Part shown: positions 1 to 6,232 of the stretch, piece after piece
Numbering within the stretch: the first letter of the stretch is position 1
How the letters are laid out: the number at the start of each line of letters is the position of its first letter
NCBI GenBank assembly: GCA_016210435.1
Contig: JACQUF010000199.1
Span: 1-6,381 of the forward strand
Origin: Chloroflexota bacterium
GTDB lineage: Bacteria > Chloroflexota > Dehalococcoidia > Lucifugimonadales > Lucifugimonadaceae
Length of the DNA: 6,381 nucleotides
Direction: 5' to 3'
Notes under the pieces: model-generated
Told to the model about the DNA's origin: nothing
Databases searched by the model: none
What the model saw: only the letters and a program-made list of their open reading frames with translations
Program-made: the position numbers and the translations under genes

Positions 1-123
1 CCCGGCGAGCGTCGCCATCGCAACGGCGATCGCGGTCACGATCCGGATGCGTTGCAACCTGCGCCTGCCGGGTTCGCGGTGCGGAGGGGACTCGGTGACC
101 GGGGGCTGGTCGGGATGGTTCAT
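1..123 (-). CDS. N-terminus of a membrane-anchored or secreted protein (partial)
   Basis: The minus strand opens with ATG at 123-121 and stays open for 41 codons to the window edge. The first 20 or so residues are rich in proline and charge (MNHPDQPPVTESPPHREPGR). A basic cluster (GRRRLQRIR) follows, then a hydrophobic run (IVTAIAVAMATLAG, about residues 28-41). This is the layout of a signal anchor or a long signal peptide with a cytoplasmic N-tail. Nearly every codon ends in G or C, as in the recognised genes nearby. No clear Shine-Dalgarno sequence precedes the ATG; a TTG at codon 23 is an alternative start. Its function cannot be told because the body of the protein is outside the window. 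It lies downstream of nadE on the same strand, 247 bases after the nadE stop, so it probably has its own promoter, though none is convincing. Confidence 0.55.
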   Translation of the reverse strand, partial: MNHPDQPPVTESPPHREPGRRRLQRIRIVTAIAVAMATLAG

Positions 124-370
124 GGCGATTGAGAATGGGGCACTTCGCCCAAGAGAGTGCTGCTCAGCTCCAAGTTCATTTGTGCGCGCGCATCCAATAT
201 TTAGGCCGGCGGCTCACGAGGCGGCATACAATGCATTGGTTCCCAGGAATACGTCGAAATCACCCTAAGGGCCGCGTTGCGCAGGCGCTTCGAGGTAGCG
301 GCCCGCCGGACCAGATAAGCACGGGAGACCGCGCGTAGCGAGGACGCGATTTTTCGCATTCGGCCCCTGG

Positions 371-2359
371 TCAGCGTGCTCGAAGCGCCCGCAACATCGC
401 CTCGAGATCGTCGAGCCACGCCTTTGCGCTTGCCTCTGACGGCATCCGCCAGTCGCCGCGCGGTGAAAGGCTCACCGAGCCGATTTTCGGTCCTTCCGGC
501 ATGCACGTCCGCTTAAACTGGTTCGCGAAGAATCGCTCGATGAACAAGCGAAGCCACCTATGAAGGTCTTCGAGGGTGTACTTGCCGCCAAACCCGCCCA
601 GCTCCCGCACCTGATTCGCAAAGTAAAGGATCTTGCCTGGCCGCGTGCCCCAGCGTATGAACGGGTATAGATAGAAATCGAGGAGTTCTACCGGACCGAT
701 CAGTTTTTCGGTTTCCTGGATGATCTGGCCGCGCTTCCCCCGCAATAGCTCAGGCGATATCGGCGTGCCAAGGACGTCGTACAGCACCGCCTGGGCAGGC
801 GTGGAAACCATTTCCTCGTCCGCAGCCCACCTGATCAGGTACTGGACCAGGGTCTTCGGGACCGAGATGTTGATGTGGTAGTGCGATAGCTGGTCGCCGG
901 AGAACGTGCACCAGCCCAGCGCGACCTCCGTGAGGTCGCCGGTGCCGAGCAGGATCCCGCCGAGCGCGTTCGCCTTGTTGAACAGGAACTCAGTGCGATA
1001 CCGCGCCTGCACGTTCTCGAAGACCCGGTCCTCTTCGCCCGCGTGTTTGAGGTCCCTGAGGTGGACCTTGCTAGCGCGGGTGATATCTACCTCTTCGAAG
1101 GTGACGCCGAGCGCTTCGCACAGCTTCGTGGCGTTCGTCCTGGTCCGGCCGCTAGTGCCGAATCCGGGCATGCTGAAGGCGTGCACATTCTTCCGCGGCA
1201 AGCCCAGGTGGTCCATCGTCTTGACGGTGGTGATCAGCGCCAGTGTGGAGTCGAGGCCGCCGGATGTGCCTATCACCACTTTCTCGATGTTCGCGCCGCG
1301 GAGCTTGCCGGCCAGTGCACCTACCTGCATCGCGAAGATCTCCCGGCACCTCTTCGCACGGCTCCAAGGATCGGCAGGTACGAACGGGTGCGGGTCGATG
1401 AGCCGGTGCAGCCTGCCCGCGGGAGGATCGTGAATTACTGCCTCGATCATCCGGGGGGCCGGCTGAGGCCTGGGTGCGTCCCGGAAACTGGATGTGAGAC
1501 GGCGGTCGTGGACGAGCTTCTCGAGGTCGACGTCGGCGATCGCAAGCTCGACCGGCTCAGAGAGCCGGCCGGACTCGTGCAGCATGATCCCGTTCTCGGC
1601 GATCATCGTGTGGCCACCGAAGACGACGTCGATCGTCGACTCGCCGGGACCGTTCGAGACATAGCAGAAAGCGGCCATACAACGCCCTGACTCAGAGACG
1701 ACCATGGCCCGGCGCCAGTCCGCTTTCGCGATTACTTCGTTACTCGCAGATATGTTGACCAGGAGCGTGGCGCCGGCTATCGCCTGGTGTTCGTGGGGTG
1801 CCAGCGGGACCCACAGGTCCTCGCAGATCTCCACGCCGATGACGGCGCCGGGCATGCCGCGCAAGGAAAACAGGAGGTCCGGCCCGAACGGGACGCGATC
1901 GCCGCACAGTTCAATCGAGTCGGTCCCCGGCTCCATGCCAGATGCGAACCAACGGGTCTCGTAGAACTCGCGGTACGACGGCAGATATGTCTTCGGGATC
2001 ACTCCAAGGACCCGGCCGGCATTGACGACTACGGCACAGTTGAAGGCCCGGTCGCCTATTTCGAGCGGTGCGCCAAAAACGACCACCATATTCGTCCCGG
2101 CCGTGGCCTCCGCAATCTCGCCGATTCCGTCGCGCACCGACACCATCAACGCCTTCTGGAGGACGAGGTCGCCGATCGTATAGCCGGTAAGCGCCATTTC
2201 CGGGAAGGCCAGCACCTGCACGCCCTGCCGGCGGGCTTTGCGGGCGAGCGTGATCATGGCGCGCGCATTCGCGGCCACATCTGCGACGCGCACCTCGGGG
2301 ACCCCCGCTGCCAGACGCACCATTCCGAGCCCGCGCAACAGCTTGACGCCTTCAGCCAA
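371..2359 (-). CDS. nadE: Glutamine-dependent NAD+ synthetase
   Basis: This enzyme makes NAD+ from deamido-NAD+ (nicotinic acid adenine dinucleotide), ATP and glutamine, the last step of NAD+ synthesis, in the cytosol. The N-terminal half is a nitrilase-type glutaminase. Its visible catalytic triad is Glu54 (in AFPEMALTGY), Lys123 (IPKTYLPSYREFYE) and Cys179 (GVEICEDLWVP). The C-terminal half is the NAD synthase with the pyrophosphatase P-loop SGGLDS (366-371), a GTGDLTE motif (about 472-478) and a conserved tail (NQFKR, then LSPRGDWR). From the TTG at 2359-2357 it is 662 residues, close to the long actinobacterial form (M. tuberculosis NadE, about 679), and it aligns with that family from the first residues. 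The open frame extends upstream to 2587, but the extra 76 residues match nothing expected and run across a good promoter. AAGGAG lies 11 bases before the TTG. The ATG at residue 13 is an alternative start with a weaker ribosome site. No defect is visible. Confidence 0.96.
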   Translation of the reverse strand: MAEGVKLLRGLGMVRLAAGVPEVRVADVAANARAMITLARKARRQGVQVLAFPEMALTGYTIGDLVLQKALMVSVRDGIGEIAEATAGTNMVVVFGAPLEIGDRAFNCAVVVNAGRVLGVIPKTYLPSYREFYETRWFASGMEPGTDSIELCGDRVPFGPDLLFSLRGMPGAVIGVEICEDLWVPLAPHEHQAIAGATLLVNISASNEVIAKADWRRAMVVSESGRCMAAFCYVSNGPGESTIDVVFGGHTMIAENGIMLHESGRLSEPVELAIADVDLEKLVHDRRLTSSFRDAPRPQPAPRMIEAVIHDPPAGRLHRLIDPHPFVPADPWSRAKRCREIFAMQVGALAGKLRGANIEKVVIGTSGGLDSTLALITTVKTMDHLGLPRKNVHAFSMPGFGTSGRTRTNATKLCEALGVTFEEVDITRASKVHLRDLKHAGEEDRVFENVQARYRTEFLFNKANALGGILLGTGDLTEVALGWCTFSGDQLSHYHINISVPKTLVQYLIRWAADEEMVSTPAQAVLYDVLGTPISPELLRGKRGQIIQETEKLIGPVELLDFYLYPFIRWGTRPGKILYFANQVRELGGFGGKYTLEDLHRWLRLFIERFFANQFKRTCMPEGPKIGSVSLSPRGDWRMPSEASAKAWLDDLEAMLRALRAR

Positions 2360-2370
2360 GGCCTGAAGTA

Positions 2371-2376
2371 CTCCTT
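2371..2376 (-). promoter_or_regulatory. Shine-Dalgarno site deciding the TTG start of nadE
   Basis: On the minus strand the sequence GAGGAAGGAG contains a full AAGGAG core, 11 bases before the in-frame TTG at 2359-2357. No ATG or GTG lies in frame at a usable distance. The spacing is slightly long but workable, and the resulting N-terminus fits the known family start. Confidence 0.6.
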
Positions 2377-2419
2377 CCTCTACCGGCGCCTGTACGCAAG
2401 CGTAGCGTATCCCGTTACC

Positions 2420-2448
2420 CTTATATGTAGACACAATCAGGCGTGCAA
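2420..2448 (-). promoter_or_regulatory. Putative sigma70-type promoter of nadE
   Basis: On the minus strand there is TTGCAC (2448-2443), a 17-base spacer, then TATAAG (2425-2420). The -10 matches the consensus at five of six positions and the -35 at three of six, with ideal spacing. Transcription would start near 2413, giving a leader of roughly 55 bases that includes the AAGGAG site. This position supports the TTG start over any start further upstream. It was found by eye only. Confidence 0.5.
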
Positions 2449-2525
2449 GGGCGAGAACGTCGGGCACACGGCAACCACTGGCGGTGCGCCGATGGTAATG
2501 AGATCCGGATGAAGGCAGGACCTTC

Positions 2526-2820
2526 GTGTGGGCCGACGCGAAGTGGTTCGAACGTCTCGAGGCCTCGACCGGCCCGGTCGAGTTCATGCACCTGGCCGAT
2601 TCCGAGCTGGAGTCCCATCAGTGGCTGGAGGAAGAGGAAGGCCTGGAGCCCTCGGAACCGTTCGATCGACCGCGACGAAAAGCTCTATCGCCTGGTTCAG
2701 CAGGAATTTCTGGACGAAGCGCCGCCCTACCTGGAGGCTGCCGAGCTATCCGACGAAGAGCCGTTCAGCGGGCAGGAACTTGACACGGAGGAAGTACGCG
2801 GCTTCCACCGCGAACCGTAG
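2526..2820 (+). pseudogene. Small acidic protein of unknown function, frameshifted
   Basis: Two abutting open stretches on the plus strand look like one gene. The first begins at GTG 2526 (just upstream: GGCAGGA, then five bases) and reads VWADAKWFERLEAS onward to EPSEPFD near 2666. The second, in the next frame, continues DRDEKLYRLVQQEFLDE to REP and ends at TAG 2820. Both halves show strong third-position G/C bias and a very acidic composition (about 30 percent Asp plus Glu, including EEEE). The second half has no start codon of its own. The frames switch at a tandem TCGATCGA (2662-2669); removing one TCGA unit restores a continuous protein of 97 residues reading EPFDRDEKLYRL. It is therefore either a real four-base duplication that broke the gene or a sequence error. 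I do not recognise the family; it looks soluble, with no signal peptide or membrane segment. It is divergent from nadE and 92 bases before the CBS gene. Confidence 0.6.
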
Positions 2821-2912
2821 CCGGGATCCACGTCCAGGCTTTTACGGGACTAACATACCCTCGCGGTGCTGTATCACGTAGCCTTCGTGTCAAGTCCCAA
2901 AGGAGAGCTACC

Positions 2913-3590
2913 ATGCTGGTGAAGGACGTCATGGCTATCGGCGCGGTGACGATATCCCCCACCGCGTCGATATCAGAAGCTGCGAAGCTCATGCACGCGC
3001 AGAACGTCGGGATGCTTGTCATCGGCGACGGCTCAACGACCGAGGGAGTCGTCACTGATCGCGACCTCCTGGTTGCCTGCGTTGGCGAGTTCCACCATCC
3101 CAGGACCTGCCAGGTCTCCAGGCACATGACGAAGCCGGTCATTACCGCCACGCCCTCCACCGATACGTTGGAGGCGGCGCGCGTAATGCGGCGGCATCGC
3201 ATCCGGCGGTTGCCGGTCGTCGAGGAGGACGGTCAACTGGTTGGGGTCGTGTCGTTTTCGGACATCGCACGTGCGCTCGAACAGAGCGTCCACGACGTAC
3301 TGATCGGGATGACCAGCCCGCCAAAGGCGATCGCGCCGGCGAAGGTCGGCGAGATTTCGCATTACTACACCAAGCTCGGGGTGGCGGCGTTGTCGCTCGA
3401 GCGGCCCATTCGGAAGGGCGACCTGATCTACGTCGCGGGGCACACGACCGACCTGGAACAGCGGGTCGAATCGATGGAAATCAATCACCAGCCGGTGGAC
3501 TTTGCCACGCCCGGGGACCAGGTTGCGATAAAGCTGGCTGGCCGCGCCCGTGCGGGTGACAGGGTGTACATCGACGCTGTCGCGGGATAG
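2913..3590 (+). CDS. CBS-domain pair fused to an EF-Tu domain 2-like barrel
   Basis: The 225-residue protein has two CBS domains (about 1-57 and 69-123), a short linker (124-142) and a C-terminal beta-barrel (about 143-222). The CBS repeats each carry the usual nucleotide-contact segment (GVVTDRDL at 45-52, GVVSFSDIA at 111-119); such tandem pairs commonly bind AMP, ATP or related ligands and act as sensors. The C-terminal part (VGEISHYYTKLGVAAL, then GHTTDLEQRVESMEI and AGDRVY) matches the small translation-factor-like barrel related to EF-Tu domain 2, found alone as 'elongation factor-like' proteins and at the end of U32 peptidases. No GTPase or protease domain is present. AGGAG at 2901-2905 lies seven bases before the ATG, a strong start. 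The likely role is a cytosolic regulator that couples nucleotide binding to an RNA- or protein-binding barrel; this is inference. It is convergent with the methyltransferase gene, and no clear promoter was found upstream. Confidence 0.9.
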   Translation: MLVKDVMAIGAVTISPTASISEAAKLMHAQNVGMLVIGDGSTTEGVVTDRDLLVACVGEFHHPRTCQVSRHMTKPVITATPSTDTLEAARVMRRHRIRRLPVVEEDGQLVGVVSFSDIARALEQSVHDVLIGMTSPPKAIAPAKVGEISHYYTKLGVAALSLERPIRKGDLIYVAGHTTDLEQRVESMEINHQPVDFATPGDQVAIKLAGRARAGDRVYIDAVAG

Positions 3591-3601
3591 GTGAACTACA
3601 C

Positions 3602-3616
3602 CGCGATCAGATCGCG
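3602..3616. terminator. Perfect hairpin between convergent genes
   Basis: Twelve bases after the CBS gene stop lies CGCGATC-A-GATCGCG, a perfect inverted repeat that can form a six-base-pair stem with a three-base loop. It sits in the 141-base gap between the convergent CBS and methyltransferase genes, where a bidirectional terminator is expected. No T-run follows on either strand, so intrinsic termination is doubtful. Confidence 0.3.
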
Positions 3617-3731
3617 ATTGATCTCCACGCCTACCTCACCGTGCTCTCCGGCTGCAGCAGGTCACACACGCCAAGCCCGAGCATCTGCACGAACTCATGG
3701 ATCCCGCGCTTGTCGACGCGGCCTCCGGCGA

Positions 3732-4772
3732 TCAGCCGAGCTTCCCAGCCCGGTATGCACGCAGGTAGTTCGCACAGTACTCGTCCTCTCCAAGCAGCAT
3801 CGCCATGGCGATCTTCACCGGCTCCGCCCGCGTATCGAGTTCGAAGACCTTGCTCACCTTCGTCGAGACGGGGTCGATGATCCCGCAGTCGGCTCCGTGC
3901 TGGACCGCGAGATAGATGAACGATTCGTTGATCAGCTTGCGGTTCGGAAGTCCGAACGAGACGTTGCTGAGGCCGCCTGTGATGTGGATTTCCGGCCCAT
4001 ATTTCTGCCGGATCGTGTGGATCGCGTCCAGGTAGTGGCGGCCGTAGTTCGCGGCCACGGAGATCGGGAAAACGAGGGCGTCGACGTGAATATCCGGGGC
4101 CGGAACGTCTCGAGCTAACACTTTCTCGAGCAACGCGGCGACGTTATCGACTCGCTCTTCATCGTCACTGGGCATGCCATCGATGCTCGCCGCGGTAACG
4201 ACCACGTGCGTGTTGAACTTCTTGACCAGGTCCAGGGCGTCCACCCGTTCCAGCGCGAGCGAATTGAGCATCGGGCGCCCGGCCTTGCCGGCACATTCCG
4301 CCAGGCCTGCGGCGATGATTTCCACGTTCGACGAATCGATGCTCAAGGGCAACGAGGAGTGCTTCTCGACCGCCTTGACGAGCCATCGCATCGACCGTTT
4401 CTGCTCCTCGAGGTCCGGCGAAACTTCGTCCACGTTGAGGTCGAGGAAATGGGCACCCGCGCCGATCTGCCGCCGCGCCTCGTATGCGACGTATTCATCA
4501 GCCTCGCGTTGGTCGTCGGCCCCTCCATGCACGCCCTTCCAGACCGCGAACATCACGTGCTTAAGCTGGCCGCCCTGGTACGCCTGCGTCTCGCGGAAAT
4601 GCGGCGGAACGATCAGGTATCGCAGATCTCCCGCCGCTTCCCGGTACTCGATACCTTCCTGGCCTCCATCGAGTGTTTTGACACGCCGGCCCTTGAGCGA
4701 CACGACCCGCGACGTGTGGATGTTCTCGCCGATGACGATGAACGTGTCAGGGGTCGTTGCGAAGCCGGGCAA
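3732..4772 (-). CDS. Pterin-binding (MetH/AcsE-type) methyltransferase
   Basis: This is a TIM-barrel pterin-binding protein like the methyltetrahydrofolate domain of MetH and AcsE/MeTr, which move a methyl group from methyltetrahydrofolate to a corrinoid protein. Landmarks, numbered from the TTG, are IGEN (14-17), GAHFLDLNVDE (about 106-116), LSIDSSN with Asp146, LNSLAL with Asn170, HVDAL with Asp231 and GLSNVSFG with Asn270. These match the Asp/Asn residues that hold the pterin in MeTr. Between IGENIHTSR and the first barrel helix is an insertion of roughly 70 residues, longer than in AcsE. AAGGAG lies seven bases before the TTG at 4772-4770, giving 346 residues; the frame is open to 4874 but the added 34 residues look non-coding. 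Dihydropteroate synthase is a fold relative and a common mislabel, but the GLSN and IDP motifs favour the methyltransferase. No corrinoid protein, activator or methylene-tetrahydrofolate reductase gene lies beside it, so its partner is unknown. Confidence 0.88.
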   Translation of the reverse strand: MPGFATTPDTFIVIGENIHTSRVVSLKGRRVKTLDGGQEGIEYREAAGDLRYLIVPPHFRETQAYQGGQLKHVMFAVWKGVHGGADDQREADEYVAYEARRQIGAGAHFLDLNVDEVSPDLEEQKRSMRWLVKAVEKHSSLPLSIDSSNVEIIAAGLAECAGKAGRPMLNSLALERVDALDLVKKFNTHVVVTAASIDGMPSDDEERVDNVAALLEKVLARDVPAPDIHVDALVFPISVAANYGRHYLDAIHTIRQKYGPEIHITGGLSNVSFGLPNRKLINESFIYLAVQHGADCGIIDPVSTKVSKVFELDTRAEPVKIAMAMLLGEDEYCANYLRAYRAGKLG

Positions 4773-4779
4773 TGGGGCG

Positions 4780-4802
4780 CTCCTTGGGTCCGAGGGCCAA
4801 GG
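4780..4802 (-). promoter_or_regulatory. Shine-Dalgarno site inside a possible hairpin
   Basis: The AAGGAG site (4785-4780, minus strand) for the TTG start of the methyltransferase overlaps one arm of an inverted repeat: CCTTGG, nine bases, CCAAGG. If the mRNA folds this way, four bases of the ribosome site are paired. It could damp translation until opened by a ribosome, ligand or protein. The stem is only six base pairs with no extension, so chance is possible. The site itself supports the TTG start. Confidence 0.4.
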
Positions 4803-4909
4803 GCCCAGGGGATGGTTAGAGGGCTCGGATCCTGTGCAGCATACGGCCTTGCGCTGCCGCCCGGCCACATGCAACAGCGCCGATGGTGGCTTGACGGTGG
4901 CGGTATGGT

Positions 4910-6232
4910 ATGGCCACCCATCCAGGAGGCAGCAAGACGGCTGCCAGAAACACCGGCGAGCAGGCTACGACCGTTGCGCGCGGCGCGCTGAGGCTGCCGG
5001 TACCCGCTGTCGCCACGTCCTGGGCACGCCGCACCTTCTCGTCTCTCCAGCATCGCAACTTCAGATACCTGTGGCTTGGAATGCTGGCGCTGATGGGCGG
5101 CATGAACATGCAGATCGTTGCCCGGGCCCAGCTCGCATGGGACCTCAGCGGCTCGGCGATATCGGTCGCGGTCGTTGGGGCAGGAATGGCGCCTCCAATA
5201 CTCGTCCTTTCGAATATCGGCGGCGCGCTCGCCGACCGCGTAATCCGCAAGCGCATTATCCAGGCCGGTCAGCTCGCGAGCATGGTCATCGCGTTATCGG
5301 TCGGGTTCCTCGTGGTCATGGAAGAGATCGCGCTCTGGCACCTGGTGGCCGCTTCGGTGCTTCAGGGGGTCTCGTGGGCGTTCCTGATGCCCTCCAGGCA
5401 GTCGATCATTCCTGAGCTGGTCGGCAAGGAGAGCACCAGCAATGCAGTTGCCCTCAACGCGAGTGCGATGTCGCTGATGACGCTCGTTGCGCCCGGAATC
5501 GCCGGGGTGATGTATGCACGCGTGGGCGTCGGCGCGACCTTCTTCACGATCGCGGGGCTGAGCCTGCTCGCGCTTGTGCTTACCGAGCGACTCCCGAGTT
5601 CGGCCGGAAGAGGTTCTTCACAACGCGCGAAGCAGGCGATTTGGCGTGAGATGAAAGAGGGGATCCAGTACACCCTCAGGAACCGGACTGTGCTGGTGCT
5701 GCTGGTTTTGGCGTTGTCGACAACCGTGCTGGCCCAGCCGTTCCGCAGCCTGATGCCGGTGTTCGTCCACGATGTCTACGGCCGTGGCCCCGAGGCAGTG
5801 GGCCTGCTCCTGAGCATGATCGGGCTCGGCGCGCTGCTGGGCACCCTGGCGATCGCCGGGCTTCGCAAGGGCGAATCCCGGGGCGCGGTGTTGCTCGCCA
5901 CCACGGCGCTCTCCGGGATTGCACTCGTACTCGCGACGACGACCGCTATCTACGGCGTCGCAGTCCTCGTGATGGTCCTGCTGGGGATCGGAGACTCGGG
6001 CCGGCGCTCCCTCAACTCGGCCCTGATGCTGGAGGAGGCGGACGAGTCATTCCGTGGACGCGTCATGGGCCTCTACATGATGAACTTCGGACTGATACCT
6101 CTGGGCGCAATACCACTGGCTGCGATCTCAGAAGTGGTTGGCATCCGCTATGCGGTCGCGGGCGCAGGCGCATTGCTCATATTCGCCGCGATAGCCACGA
6201 CCTTTACGACCAGCCGCGTGCGGAGGCTGTAG
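4910..6232 (+). CDS. MFS transporter, probable efflux permease
   Basis: This is a 440-residue inner-membrane protein with about twelve hydrophobic helices, in two groups of six split by a charged cytoplasmic loop (about 227-258, SSQRAKQAIWREMKEG). The loop between helices 2 and 3 carries the MFS signature A (GGALADRVIRKR, 104-115), and LQHRNFRYLW before helix 1 is typical of the EntS/drug-exporter branch (MFS_3 type). Such proteins export drugs, siderophores or other small molecules with proton exchange; the substrate cannot be told from sequence. ATG 4910 is the only ATG, GTG or TTG start between the in-frame stop at 4892 and helix 1. It leaves a loosely conserved N-tail of about 40 residues and has only a weak ribosome site (GGTGG). 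The gene is divergent from the methyltransferase across a 137-base gap; TTGACG at 4891 has no matching -10. The gene looks intact. Confidence 0.92.
   Translation: MATHPGGSKTAARNTGEQATTVARGALRLPVPAVATSWARRTFSSLQHRNFRYLWLGMLALMGGMNMQIVARAQLAWDLSGSAISVAVVGAGMAPPILVLSNIGGALADRVIRKRIIQAGQLASMVIALSVGFLVVMEEIALWHLVAASVLQGVSWAFLMPSRQSIIPELVGKESTSNAVALNASAMSLMTLVAPGIAGVMYARVGVGATFFTIAGLSLLALVLTERLPSSAGRGSSQRAKQAIWREMKEGIQYTLRNRTVLVLLVLALSTTVLAQPFRSLMPVFVHDVYGRGPEAVGLLLSMIGLGALLGTLAIAGLRKGESRGAVLLATTALSGIALVLATTTAIYGVAVLVMVLLGIGDSGRRSLNSALMLEEADESFRGRVMGLYMMNFGLIPLGAIPLAAISEVVGIRYAVAGAGALLIFAAIATTFTTSRVRRL

Noticed and set aside
229..238. Perfect 10-base palindrome CAATGCATTG in the gap after nadE
   Set aside because: It is a single short palindrome with no partner site or nearby promoter; operator function cannot be supported.
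200..350. Possible tRNA or structured RNA in the nadE downstream gap
   Set aside because: No T-loop consensus, acceptor pairing or anticodon arm could be found on either strand.
201..359. 52-codon basic minus-strand frame starting with MRKIASSLRAVSRAYL, just after nadE
   Set aside because: It has a possible ribosome site (AGGGG), but the composition is only Arg/Ala rich, third-position bias is weak towards its end, and no family is evident. It was left unannotated.
906..2512. Long plus-strand open frames opposite nadE
   Set aside because: They are antisense shadows of a clearly conserved gene with biased codon use; their proteins show no recognisable family features.
2780..2785. A perfect TTGACA -35 box before the CBS gene
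   Set aside because: No -10 box lies 16-18 bases downstream, and the site is inside the coding part of the acidic gene.
4174..5415. A 413-codon plus-strand open frame across the methyltransferase and the start of the MFS gene
   Set aside because: It is antisense to one recognised gene and out of frame with another; its composition (Arg, Ser and Pro rich) is that of a GC-rich shadow frame.
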